Origin: Planctomycetaceae bacterium
GTDB lineage: Bacteria > Planctomycetota > Planctomycetia > Pirellulales > Pirellulaceae
Length of the DNA stretch: 32,566 nucleotides
Assembly (NCBI GenBank): GCA_016795075.1
Contig: JAEUIP010000017.1
Coordinates: 1 to 32,566 of the forward strand
Reading direction: 5' to 3'
Shown one piece after another: positions 7,045 through 15,413 of the stretch. Position 1 is the stretch's first letter. Every line of letters begins with the position of its first letter. The notes below the pieces were generated by a model. That model was not told where the DNA came from, did no database searches, and worked only from the letters and a program-made list of their open reading frames with translations. A program made the translations under genes and the position numbers.

Positions 7045-8919
7045 ATGAAAATTACCTACAGTAGTATTTGGGATCCCAATTCACAAACTCGGTTGGAAGC
7101 GACTCGGAGTCCACTGCGGGTCGGCAGGTCGCCAGATAGCGAGATTTGTTTGGCCTCGCCACTTATCCCCGCGCAGGCTGCCTGCTTCGAGTATCGACAG
7201 GGAGTCTGGCATTTCTTGCTACTTGCTGGACAGGCAAAGTTTCAGGACCGCATCATCAAGCCAAACGAGTCGATTGCGCTCGTGACCAATGGGCTCATCG
7301 AGATTGGCCCCTACTTGTTGACCGTGACTCAAGCTCAAGAGGTGGCCGAAGCGGAAAGCCCGCGAGTCCGACTAGAATTTGAGCTGACCAATTTCTTAGG
7401 TCAGATTCATGCCGACTTGTTCAAGATATTGGATTTGAGCAAGACCGATGATTCGCGCCAAAATTCTAGCAAGTACATCGAGCTCGTCGAACGAAAAATT
7501 GAAAGCGTGGCGGTGGACCGAGGGCTATTCACCCCGGAGCAGCGGCCACTGATGTTGCATGCGGCGGGTCGATCCATCCTGCAGCAATTCTTGGATAGTA
7601 TGGAAGGATCCGATCAACAACGGCCTTCGATTTGGACTTCGACGGATACCTGGGTCGACTCGCAGACCATGGTGCCGGAACATGAACGAGACGCTCTGCA
7701 AAAGACAACCGCTATCCTTGCGCAGTTGCGTCCGCGAATCAGTGAAGCCACCAATGAAAATCGATTGCGAGTCATCACGGAGCACTATTGGGACGCCTGG
7801 GATAATCTTGCCGCAAAGAGCTTTCCTGAACCGTTGTTGTATTTGGCTGCTCGATTTTGCAAGAAGCAAATCAAAGACACGCTGTTTGGATTCGGCCCAT
7901 TGGAGGACCTGCTTCGTTCCAGTTCGGTGTCCGAGATAATGGTTGTTGACAGCGACCACATTTATGTTGAGCGAGAAGGGCAATTATTGAACTCCGGACG
8001 TCGCTTTTTATCGGACCGAGTAACCGAAGCAGTCATTCAAAGAATCGTGTCCAAAGTTGGACGTCGAATCGACAAGTCGAAGCCTGTCGTGGATGCGCGA
8101 TTGCCGGATGGAAGTCGGGTTAATGCCGTGATTCCACCGGTGGCGATCAAAGGGCCGTGTCTGACCATTCGCAAATTTCCGTTGCAATCATTGCGGATGG
8201 ATGATTTGGTTCGCTATCAGTCGCTAACGGAAGCCGCCCGCAGCTTTCTGCATGCGTGCGTACGCTACAAGTGCAACATGTTGATTTCGGGTGGCACGGG
8301 AAGCGGTAAGACGACACTTCTAAACTGTTTGACCGAATTTTTTGATCCCAAAGATCGCGTCATCACGATTGAAGACACTGCAGAATTACAGGTTATGCAA
8401 GAACACGTGGTTGGCTTGGAAACGAAGCAGGAGAACATCGAAGGCACCGGTGCTTTAACGATTCGTGATTTGGTCAAGAATGCCTTGCGGATGCGTCCCA
8501 CGCGGATCATTGTGGGTGAGGTTCGCGGCGGTGAGGCCATCGACATGTTGCAGGCGATGAACACCGGCCACTCCGGGTGCTTGGCCACCGTACATAGCAA
8601 CTCACCGGAAGATGCGTTGGGGCGTCTAGAAGTGCTGGTTGCCTCGGACTCGGATTTGCCGGTGGTCTCCATTCGTCAACAAATCGTCTCGGCGATTCAT
8701 TTGATCGTACAATTGAATCGGGTCGGAGCACGCAGGTTAGTTACGGAGATTTCCGAAGTTCTGGAGATTGATGACCAAACAGGCCGCATTCGTGTTCGGC
8801 AATTATTTGCTTTAAGCTCGACTGATCCACCTCGTTTGCGTCCCACAGGGCGTTTGCCCACGTTCATCGGGCACTTGATGGAAAAACGTCTAATTGACAT
8901 GTCGGCTTTTTTGTCTTGA
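7045..8919 (+). CDS. cpaF: FHA-CpaF/TadA type secretion ATPase
   Basis: This 624-aa protein is longer than typical CpaF because of an added N-terminal domain. Residues 1-100 look like a forkhead-associated fold (LRVGRSPDSEICL, with GRS at 27-29), but the SRxH phosphothreonine-binding motif is replaced, so it is probably degenerate. The rest is a CpaF/VirB11-family ATPase: the N-terminal domain contains FGFGPLEDLL and VVDARLPDGSRVNAVIPP. The Walker A motif is GGTGSGKTT with K422. The Asp box is VITIEDTAEL. The Walker B is RIIVGEVRGGEA with E492. The His box is TVHSNSPEDAL. It hydrolyses ATP at the inner membrane to drive pilus assembly or secretion through TadB/TadC, whose genes follow directly. 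The ATG at 7045 is the first good start. Confidence 0.95.
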   Translation: MKITYSSIWDPNSQTRLEATRSPLRVGRSPDSEICLASPLIPAQAACFEYRQGVWHFLLLAGQAKFQDRIIKPNESIALVTNGLIEIGPYLLTVTQAQEVAEAESPRVRLEFELTNFLGQIHADLFKILDLSKTDDSRQNSSKYIELVERKIESVAVDRGLFTPEQRPLMLHAAGRSILQQFLDSMEGSDQQRPSIWTSTDTWVDSQTMVPEHERDALQKTTAILAQLRPRISEATNENRLRVITEHYWDAWDNLAAKSFPEPLLYLAARFCKKQIKDTLFGFGPLEDLLRSSSVSEIMVVDSDHIYVEREGQLLNSGRRFLSDRVTEAVIQRIVSKVGRRIDKSKPVVDARLPDGSRVNAVIPPVAIKGPCLTIRKFPLQSLRMDDLVRYQSLTEAARSFLHACVRYKCNMLISGGTGSGKTTLLNCLTEFFDPKDRVITIEDTAELQVMQEHVVGLETKQENIEGTGALTIRDLVKNALRMRPTRIIVGEVRGGEAIDMLQAMNTGHSGCLATVHSNSPEDALGRLEVLVASDSDLPVVSIRQQIVSAIHLIVQLNRVGARRLVTEISEVLEIDDQTGRIRVRQLFALSSTDPPRLRPTGRLPTFIGHLMEKRLIDMSAFLS

Positions 8920-8937
8920 GATGCAAAGGGATGAGCG

Positions 8938-9765
8938 ATGCTGACTTCGGTCTTTGTGGGAATTGCGGCGGGAACGGGGCTACTATTGATTTTGCCGATA
9001 TGGGAGTGGTTGGCACAGCGTCTTTTGCAAGCGGATCTGAAACGATTGGTGGATTTAGATATCACTCACCACTCGTGGGCACAGGTCATTCGTTTGACAG
9101 GATTCTTGCTAGTGTTTGCGCTAGTTGTCGGATGGCTGACACAGACATTGATACTGGCCATCGCGTTCTGTGTCATCGTACTGCTGGTCCTGCCAGTAAC
9201 CTTACACGCGTATTTGCTAAGGCAGCAAGCAAAAATTCGCGGACAGTTGGTGGAAGCGTGCGTCGCCATCGCCAATTCCTGCCGAGCAGGCTTGTCGTTG
9301 CCCGACGCGTTTCAAGTGGCCAGCGGAGAAGTGGCCGAGCCATTCCGACTTTCGTTGCAGAGGGTGCACACGGAATACACGCATGGCCGAAATATGGAAG
9401 AAGTAATTCTGGATGTTCGCAATCGTTTGCGATTGGATGAATTCAATCTATTCGCGTCGGCAGTGTTGACCTGTTGGGACCGAGGTGGCAATCTATCCAA
9501 AACGCTGGAACGGATTGCGTTGAGCCTGCAAGAGCACCATCGTTTAGAAAAAAAGATCGAGTCAGACACCGCCGAGGGCAAACGGGTAGTCAAAGTTCTG
9601 GCCATTTTTCCTGTGATTTTTTTGCTGGGTTTCGTTTTCCTATATCCGTCCGGTACGTTACTGTACTTCACCAGCATCGGGGGACAGATCATGCTGATCC
9701 TGATTGCCGCGGTGATTTTTGGGGCAATCGTGTGGTCCGACAAGATCGTAGCCATCGATGCGTAA
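8938..9765 (+). CDS. tadB: TadB-like inner-membrane platform protein (T2SSF)
   Basis: This encodes 275 aa from the ATG at 8938, with AAAGGG (8925-8930) 7 nt upstream. Hydrophobic segments lie at about 4-21 and 45-85. A cytoplasmic T2SSF domain follows at about 95-215 (IRGQLVEACVAIANSCRAGL, SLPDAF, CWDRGGNLSKTLERIA), and two membrane helices end the protein (about 218-270). The order of helices and the GG-NLSKTLE pattern fit TadB, one of the two polytopic proteins forming the Tad platform that contacts the ATPase. It starts 18 nt after the FHA-CpaF gene. Confidence 0.88.
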   Translation: MLTSVFVGIAAGTGLLLILPIWEWLAQRLLQADLKRLVDLDITHHSWAQVIRLTGFLLVFALVVGWLTQTLILAIAFCVIVLLVLPVTLHAYLLRQQAKIRGQLVEACVAIANSCRAGLSLPDAFQVASGEVAEPFRLSLQRVHTEYTHGRNMEEVILDVRNRLRLDEFNLFASAVLTCWDRGGNLSKTLERIALSLQEHHRLEKKIESDTAEGKRVVKVLAIFPVIFLLGFVFLYPSGTLLYFTSIGGQIMLILIAAVIFGAIVWSDKIVAIDA

Positions 9766-9799
9766 CATGGTTTGTCACATCGTTCGATTAGGAAGACCG

Positions 9800-9856
9800 A
9801 TGATCAATAGTTTTTCGCGGAAGTTGTCGGCGCGTCACCAGGAAAGCAAAAAATGA
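9800..9856 (+). CDS. Possible 18-codon leader ORF coupled to tadC
   Basis: An ATG at 9800, with GGAAG 4 nt upstream, opens an 18-codon frame (MINSFSRKLSARHQESKK). Its TGA (9854-9856) overlaps the tadC ATG as ATGA. The arrangement could support translational coupling. The peptide is basic and shows no recognisable family, and it may be only an accidental frame. Confidence 0.25.
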   Translation: MINSFSRKLSARHQESKK

Positions 9857-10749
9857 TTCTATTGGCCACATCGCTGGATTGGTTGGAATTGACCTCGTCC
9901 ACCGTGGTCTTCGTCGCTTTTGCTTCATTGGGCATGTTCTTTGCCCATTTGTTACTTTCACCCAGGCAGCTCGAGGGACTCACGACGGTAGAACTGGCTC
10001 GGCGGGAGCGTTTGCGGGCGAACAGCCAAGTGTATCGATGGTTCGAAGTTGGAATTTGTGATCTAGCTGTCTGGTTTGGTGATCTCACGACAGAAGAGAT
10101 TAACGACGGACAGCGACCTTGGAAGTCGGCCGAAGTTTCCGCGGCGGGTGTTTTGATTGGCCTAGGATGCGGATCCATCTTGGGGACGATTAGCCTGTTG
10201 ATTTTTCCCCCGGTAGTGGCATTTCTTGCGTTTGCGGGCGCGGCTTTTTTTGGGGGCCTGATGTTCGTGTCGCAGGTCAAAGGTGCCGGGCAAACGCGGC
10301 GCAAGAACCTGGTCCGTCGTCTGCCGTATTTGGTCGACTTGATGGCCTTGGTAATGGAGGCCGGCGGTTCATTTCAAGACGCACTGCGGGCCGCGGCTCG
10401 AGAAAATGCGGATCACCCCATTGGCGAAGAATTGGGCGAAGTCGCCCGAAAGATTGAACGTGGCGTTCCCCAATCAGAAGCGTTGCGGCAATTTGCGGAT
10501 CGATACCCGGATGATCACGTTCGATATTTTGTCTCGTCGCTCAATCAGGGTTTGGACTTGGGCGTCCCCTTAGTGAGCATTCTGCGAAATCAATCGGATG
10601 AAATGTTGCGACGGCGAAGTCAATGGATCGAAAAGGCTTCGGCGGAGGCCAAGGTAAAGATTTCTGGGCCTGGCTTTATCATTGCGCTGGCATGCATGTT
10701 GATTATGCTGGCCCCGTTTATAATGCAGGTTGTAGGCGGACTTAACTAG
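9853..10749 (+). CDS. tadC: TadC-like inner-membrane platform protein (T2SSF)
   Basis: This encodes 298 aa. An N-terminal helix (about 14-36) is followed by a polar stretch and two helices near residues 97-140 (AAGVLIGLGCGSILGTISLL, VVAFLAFAGAAFFGGLMF). A T2SSF domain runs from about 157 to 265 (LPYLVDLMALVMEAGGSFQD, ERGVPQSEALRQFADR), and a C-terminal helix (about 273-293) ends the protein. The order fits TadC, the second platform protein of Tad systems. It lies 87 nt after tadB; the gap holds a short leader frame whose stop overlaps the start as ATGA. AGGAAAG about 5 nt upstream is a good ribosome binding site. Confidence 0.88.
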   Translation: MILLATSLDWLELTSSTVVFVAFASLGMFFAHLLLSPRQLEGLTTVELARRERLRANSQVYRWFEVGICDLAVWFGDLTTEEINDGQRPWKSAEVSAAGVLIGLGCGSILGTISLLIFPPVVAFLAFAGAAFFGGLMFVSQVKGAGQTRRKNLVRRLPYLVDLMALVMEAGGSFQDALRAAARENADHPIGEELGEVARKIERGVPQSEALRQFADRYPDDHVRYFVSSLNQGLDLGVPLVSILRNQSDEMLRRRSQWIEKASAEAKVKISGPGFIIALACMLIMLAPFIMQVVGGLN

Positions 10750-10771
10750 ACGAGGAATTTCGAGTGCGGCA

Positions 10772-11575
10772 ATGTCCAAAGTAACGCAGGTTGTAGTCTG
10801 GGGAGTCGGCGATGAAAGTCGGGGACAATGCATCGTTGACCGACGCGTGCTCCGTGTGGGAAGTTCCGCCGATGCGGATTTGCAGATCAGCGCTGACGAG
10901 TTGGCGCCTATTTGCTTGACATTGAATTTTACGGACGGAGAAACCGGACGAGCGATGGTTTATCCTCGCTCGGATCAAGTTCAACGGATTGGCGGGGTGG
11001 TTGCCGAATTGAACAAGGGAATGCCGTGGTCGCGAGGGGAGCGAGTGGAGCTGCTCAATGGCTATTGGTTAGAACTGCGGCAGGGTCAGAAGCTCGAGGT
11101 AACGTCACCCCAACCTTCAAAAACGCCTGCCGCCTCGACGGTCGCGTCTAAGACACCTCGCCCCACAAACGATGGGGAGCCTTTGGTGACTTCCAAGTCG
11201 CGTGCATCGCGAGTTGGTCCGTTGATGGTGCTCGGGTTGTTCGTTGTCTTGCTGCTTCTCATGGGATTGGCGCTGTGGGGAAACCGCATCGCTCGTTCGC
11301 AAGATCCAAAGGTGACCCTGAAGTACTTGCTGGAACAACTCCGCGAAAACGACGATCGAGAATTAGCGATCGTGCGCGAACAAATTCAATTGGCCTGGCG
11401 CAACCCACAAGACGTCGCGACCTTTAGCCGGCATATCCAGGCGGCTCGAGAAATACTGCGACGGCGATTAGCCGAAAAAGTGTGGACGACGGACGTGGAT
11501 TGGGAACCACGAGAAAGTGTCGACGAGATGTTCGAGCTACAACTCTACACTAGGCTGAGTGAACTTCTAGAATGA
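10772..11575 (+). CDS. FHA-like single-pass membrane protein
   Basis: This encodes 267 aa. Residues 1-110 resemble an FHA domain (RVLRVGSSADADLQISADEL), but the key Arg of the GRS motif is Ser here and the SRxH motif is missing, so phosphothreonine binding is unlikely. A Pro/Ser/Thr-rich linker (about 112-145) leads to one membrane helix (VGPLMVLGLFVVLLLLMGLA, about 149-169). A helical, charged domain follows (about 180-267, LKYLLEQLRENDDRELAIVR). Topology suggests the FHA-like part is cytoplasmic and the helical part periplasmic. It sits between tadC and the pseudokinase gene, 22 nt and 27 nt apart. I infer a structural adaptor in the Tad-like machine. Confidence 0.72.
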   Translation: MSKVTQVVVWGVGDESRGQCIVDRRVLRVGSSADADLQISADELAPICLTLNFTDGETGRAMVYPRSDQVQRIGGVVAELNKGMPWSRGERVELLNGYWLELRQGQKLEVTSPQPSKTPAASTVASKTPRPTNDGEPLVTSKSRASRVGPLMVLGLFVVLLLLMGLALWGNRIARSQDPKVTLKYLLEQLRENDDRELAIVREQIQLAWRNPQDVATFSRHIQAAREILRRRLAEKVWTTDVDWEPRESVDEMFELQLYTRLSELLE

Positions 11576-11602
11576 AGTCGCTTGTAGGAATTAGGAAAAC
11601 TT

Positions 11603-13915
11603 ATGGCCATGAACTCGCTTTATGATATTTTTGACCCACTGCCACCCGGTTGTTTCGCACCGGTCTACTCCGGTAACGACCGTGCGAGTGGCGATCGCCC
11701 GGTCCGAATCATTGCGTTAGCAGAATCGTTGTTGGGGCCGCGTTTGGACAGCGTTTGGTCCTCGATCCTGGTTCCGTTACGCATATCCCATCGACATGTG
11801 GTTAGTAGCTTGCCGCCGGTCCGAGAATTCGGATGGATCGTGACCGAGACCGCCGATGGTCACCTGGGGAACTATCAAGCGGCCCAACCGTTGAGCGCCG
11901 AGCAATTACTCACGCTGTTGCGTCAGATGTTGGAGGCTTTGGAGCAGTATCACGCCTTGAACCTAGTTCACGGCGGTGTTTGCCCGGCCAGCTTTCTCGT
12001 TACACAGAAAGGTTTTGCAAAATTGGATTACTCTCCGGGGTTGCTGATCGACGGAGAAGTGACGGCGCGGATTGCCCACCATGAATTTACTCCGCCGGAA
12101 ACGATCAATCCCGAACTGGGCCCCATCGGCGTCGCGGCCGACTTTTATTCGTTGGGAATGAGTCTGGCGGCATTGGCGTGTGGTCCGAAGTTCTCCAGCC
12201 AATTTCCGGTTGATGATCAAACCCCCGAGACACTTCAATCGAGCTGGTTGAGCTGGCACGCGAGAAAACAGGACTCCTTGGCCAGTGTGGGAGTATTGGA
12301 ACGTTTGCCTAAAGAACTTCGTGACTTGGTTGCACGAATGACCGCCAAATTGGTTAGCGAGCGTCCGCAATCCGCGCGGCAGATATTAGAGTCGCTGGCG
12401 AAACACCAAGACGTCAAGATCGCGGTTCCTTCGCCGTCCCCCGCAGCCGAAGTCGGTGCCGCAGTTATGGTGGAGCGTGAGGAGATTAGGCAGCCGTACC
12501 ACCAGCCCCATTCCGGATCGGCTGAGCCTCGCTCCAATCGCCAAGTCGCGGGATCTACTGGCTTGCCCGGGCCAACGAGCGGAGGAGAACCCGCATCATC
12601 GTGGCGACGATTGGTCGTTCCAGGGAGTCTCATCGTGTTGTTATCGATCGTGATCCTGGGCATCGTTTTTTGGCAATTCGGACGAACGTCCGATGTGCCC
12701 GGCACGGCTGACACGACGGAAGAACAAACCAGCGACGCAAACGCAACGAACGACTCTGTCGCTGGAGCAGAAAAGGAAACGCCTCCCGTTGACTCGTCAG
12801 CCAAGACACTTGATCCGATCTCTTCGGGCTCAAAGATGGCATCCGAAGACATCACCCTCTCGTTTGGTGAACGATTTAATGGTCGGATTCAAGTGATGCA
12901 AGGTGATCAGATCGTGCCCGTAAAGAATCGCACGTGGATGGTAAAACCGCAAGTTCCGATTAAAGTCACGGGTGCGGGATATGTGCCTAGCGAGTTCGAA
13001 TTGAAAGTGTCCGAACTCGCCAGTTACCAATTAACGCCGATCTTGCCGGAGGGCTATCAAGCTCGTCGAGGAACAAGCACGGACCCCTATACCGGTTTGC
13101 CGTGTGAAATTGAATTGATCGCCTTGGCAGACAGCGGTATGCCGTTGGTTCTAAGACTGGTTGGTTCGGATGTAACCGGCTCGTTTTCGGTTGGACGAAC
13201 GGGCGGAGTGATGCCGCAAGAACTTCCGGCGCGACAGGTGCCGCTGGAGCGCCCATTCTATCTCTCGGTCACGGAGATCACGAATTTCCAAATGGACTTT
13301 ATGAAATACGAAATCGACCAAATAGGTCCTCAACGTCCGGTGCCAAAATCGGAAGAAGATCGGGACTGGGGGCCAAGTCGGTTCGCGTTGTTTTCGGTAA
13401 TTCAGGATGTCTGCTCCCGATATTTCCAAGGGCGTCTGCCAACGGAGCTGGAGTGGGAATTAGCGGCATGTGGTCCTGCGGGTCCAGGCGACGAGGGTCG
13501 GATCGGACTACCAGCTCTCCAGTTTGCCAAGTTGAAAATGGAACAACCCACAGACATTGACGCTTTGAATGCTTATCTCCGAATCGATCACTACCGAGAC
13601 AACTTGGTCTATACTCCATTCAGCCAGCGAGGCAACGCAACTGACGAAACTATGGATGCTCTGCAAGGTCGCGACTTCTCACCGCATTACGGCATTTGCG
13701 ATATGGGCGGCAACGTTTCTGAATGGTGCTTGACGGAGGAGGGGAAACCCATTGTCCGTGGTGGCAATTTTAGCTCGTATCAAAATGCCAATGGATTTCG
13801 CATCACCCATCGATTCACACCGGAAATCGAAGCAGGGTCAGGCGAGGTACGCTACGGTGTCGGTGTAACAGGATTTCGGGTTGTGGTCGATGTCGCCGTT
13901 GAATTGGCCAATTGA
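11603..13915 (+). CDS. Membrane pseudokinase fused to FGE/SUMF1-fold domain
   Basis: This encodes 770 aa. Residues about 10-270 have a protein kinase-like layout: the helix QMLEALEQYHALNLVHGGV fits the catalytic-loop region, but HRD is HGG (123-125), DFG is DYS (142-144), and no clear VAIK lysine is present. APE is kept (TPPETIN) and DFYSLGMSLAAL fits the F helix. It is therefore probably a pseudokinase. A membrane helix spans about 337-358. The exported part ends in a formylglycine-generating-enzyme fold (PFYLSVTEITNFQM near 550, GRLPTELEWELAACG near 610, CDMGGNVSEWCL near 700, VTGFRVVVDV at the end). The two catalytic Cys of true FGE after RGG are absent, so this end also seems non-catalytic. 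I infer a scaffold linking cytoplasm and periplasm in the Tad-like complex. Confidence 0.82.
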   Translation: MAMNSLYDIFDPLPPGCFAPVYSGNDRASGDRPVRIIALAESLLGPRLDSVWSSILVPLRISHRHVVSSLPPVREFGWIVTETADGHLGNYQAAQPLSAEQLLTLLRQMLEALEQYHALNLVHGGVCPASFLVTQKGFAKLDYSPGLLIDGEVTARIAHHEFTPPETINPELGPIGVAADFYSLGMSLAALACGPKFSSQFPVDDQTPETLQSSWLSWHARKQDSLASVGVLERLPKELRDLVARMTAKLVSERPQSARQILESLAKHQDVKIAVPSPSPAAEVGAAVMVEREEIRQPYHQPHSGSAEPRSNRQVAGSTGLPGPTSGGEPASSWRRLVVPGSLIVLLSIVILGIVFWQFGRTSDVPGTADTTEEQTSDANATNDSVAGAEKETPPVDSSAKTLDPISSGSKMASEDITLSFGERFNGRIQVMQGDQIVPVKNRTWMVKPQVPIKVTGAGYVPSEFELKVSELASYQLTPILPEGYQARRGTSTDPYTGLPCEIELIALADSGMPLVLRLVGSDVTGSFSVGRTGGVMPQELPARQVPLERPFYLSVTEITNFQMDFMKYEIDQIGPQRPVPKSEEDRDWGPSRFALFSVIQDVCSRYFQGRLPTELEWELAACGPAGPGDEGRIGLPALQFAKLKMEQPTDIDALNAYLRIDHYRDNLVYTPFSQRGNATDETMDALQGRDFSPHYGICDMGGNVSEWCLTEEGKPIVRGGNFSSYQNANGFRITHRFTPEIEAGSGEVRYGVGVTGFRVVVDVAVELAN

Positions 13916-13970
13916 TGAAACGAAATTTTGCGCGCACCGTCCTGCCGGCTGGCCCTCGCGAGCGAAGCGA

Positions 13971-14504
13971 ATGATAAGCGGAGTGATTTTGAGCTTGGTG
14001 TTGATCATCGCGGCCTGGACGGATTGGCGCTGGCGTTTGATTCACAACTCCCTTACGTATCCGGCCATTTTATGCGGACTCGCTTGGAACGGTTTGGGAT
14101 CGTACGGGATGGAGTACTTACCATCGGTTCAGGGAGCCGCATGGGCCACTCCACAACTGTTGGGTTGTATAGGTTTGCCCGCCTCGATTCTCGGGGGGAC
14201 GATTTGTTTTGTGCTCATGTTAAGCGTCTATATGACGGGCGGGGCTGGTGGAGGTGATGTAAAATTGGCTACGGTTATTGGCGTGTACCTGGGAATTCCG
14301 GCCGGGCTGATTGTGCTGATGTTGGCGTTCGTCGTGGCGGCGGGGTGGGTCCTTTGTGCCTCGATCTATCGGTCAGGCTGGCGCGGGTGGCTGGGTTGGC
14401 GGTCGCCAGACACGCCCGCCGAGACCTTACCCCTTGGAGTGTTTTGTGCGGTGGCATTTGGCCTCTATCTGTGTTATCCTGCGGAGAGGTGGGTGCAACT
14501 TTGA
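13971..14504 (+). CDS. cpaA: Prepilin peptidase (A24, CpaA/TadV-like)
   Basis: The ATG at 13971 gives 177 aa, the usual size for short A24 peptidases without the methylase domain; upstream in-frame codons overlap the previous gene. The two catalytic Asp residues are visible: D18 in AAWTDWRWRLIHN and D96 in GGAGGGDVKL (the GxGD motif). Hydrophobic segments alternate throughout. The enzyme cleaves prepilin leader peptides after Gly on the cytoplasmic face of the membrane. Candidate substrates are encoded on both sides: the 80-aa and 52-aa small prepilins and the TadE/TadG-like proteins. It lies 55 nt after the pseudokinase gene. Confidence 0.92.
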   Translation: MISGVILSLVLIIAAWTDWRWRLIHNSLTYPAILCGLAWNGLGSYGMEYLPSVQGAAWATPQLLGCIGLPASILGGTICFVLMLSVYMTGGAGGGDVKLATVIGVYLGIPAGLIVLMLAFVVAAGWVLCASIYRSGWRGWLGWRSPDTPAETLPLGVFCAVAFGLYLCYPAERWVQL

Positions 14505-14520
14505 AATGGAGCCTGCATCA

Positions 14521-14679
14521 ATGAGTCGGTCGATTCGGCAGGGTAGCGCGAGTGTCGAGGCGGTCATGAATTTCGCGATCGCGGTTCCGGCTGCATTTGG
14601 TATGTTATTCCTGATGAACTACCTCTTGAAAGGTTTGTATCATCTGTTTTGCTTTCTGATTGATTGGCCCTTGTTATGA
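14521..14679 (+). CDS. Small prepilin (52 aa, Flp/TadE type)
   Basis: This encodes 52 aa from the ATG at 14521; an alternative ATG at 14506 adds five residues. The leader MSRSIRQG is followed by SASVEAVMNFAIAVPAAFGM. Cleavage after G8 would leave Glu at +5 (E13), the classical type IV prepilin signature, followed by a hydrophobic helix and a short C terminus. It is the next gene after the prepilin peptidase, and its stop overlaps the next start as ATGA (14676-14679). I infer a minor or major pilin subunit matured by that peptidase. The mature form would be only 44 residues, at the short end for Flp-type pilins. Confidence 0.75.
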   Translation: MSRSIRQGSASVEAVMNFAIAVPAAFGMLFLMNYLLKGLYHLFCFLIDWPLL

Positions 14680-15413
14680 AATTTCAGGGCGAGGACTGGG
14701 AATGGCAAGCCTCAGCCATCGACGACTTGGTTTGGATGTTGGTGGTCGCGAGTCTATTCGCAGGCTTTTGCTTCTTCAGAGTATTGGTTCGCCACTCCCA
14801 GAGGAATCGGATATCCGAATTGCATCGGGATCAACGTGGCGGGGCTTACACACTGAACTATTTGCTTGCGATCTTCAGTTTGTTTTTGTTTACCTGCGTT
14901 GTCATCGAGTGCACTCAGATATTTCTCGCGAGACTGGGAACGGTGTATGCGGGATTTGCAGCCGTCCGAACCGCGATCGTTCATCCCTCCGGCGCGGAAC
15001 GGGAGGACTTGGCCGAGAAAGCCGCCCAGCGAGCCTTCTTGCCGTTTGCGCGCGGGTTGGCCTCGCAGGATGATTCGAATCCATTGACCGAAGAAGACAC
15101 TTCGACTCCTTTGTGGCGCGCCTACGAGTCTGTGGCAAAGCAACCTATCCAGGCAACCTACTTTGCGCGCAAGGAGAATTCATCGGTCGAGAGGATTCGA
15201 GTGGAACTGCAAGTGACTTCGGATGATGACACCACCATGGTCAGCGTCCGACTTCGCTACGACTACCCTTTGATGTTTCCGTTCTTGGGAGTTGTTTTGG
15301 GGACCATTGAAGATTCAGAGTATCAGCGTGAATTGGAGGCGGTGATCCACTTGCCGGATGAAGCCCCCAGAAACACCGAGCAGCGATTGGGCATCGATTA
15401 TGCCGGATATTGA
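14676..15413 (+). CDS. TadE-like membrane protein with an extra N-terminal helix
   Basis: The start ATG at 14676 overlaps the stop of the small prepilin gene (ATGA), giving 245 aa. A first membrane helix lies at about 17-37. A second one (about 58-80) follows DQRGGAYTLN, the position and form of a TadE/TadG prepilin-like motif, but no Glu occupies +5. The soluble C-terminal domain (about 85-245) has alternating charged helices and beta strands (VERIRVELQVTSDD, VSVRLRYDYPLMFPFLG), as in TadE-like pseudopilins. Two helices instead of one is unusual. It is probably a pseudopilin-type component of the assembly machine, exposed to the periplasm. Confidence 0.7.
   Translation: MKFQGEDWEWQASAIDDLVWMLVVASLFAGFCFFRVLVRHSQRNRISELHRDQRGGAYTLNYLLAIFSLFLFTCVVIECTQIFLARLGTVYAGFAAVRTAIVHPSGAEREDLAEKAAQRAFLPFARGLASQDDSNPLTEEDTSTPLWRAYESVAKQPIQATYFARKENSSVERIRVELQVTSDDDTTMVSVRLRYDYPLMFPFLGVVLGTIEDSEYQRELEAVIHLPDEAPRNTEQRLGIDYAGY

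Noticed and set aside
12235..12855. 206-codon minus-strand frame inside the pseudokinase gene
   Set aside because: It overlaps fully a gene with clear domains, and its protein has low complexity and no start signal.
13250..13915. A catalytic formylglycine-generating enzyme
   Set aside because: The conserved catalytic Cys pair is absent, so only the fold is supported.
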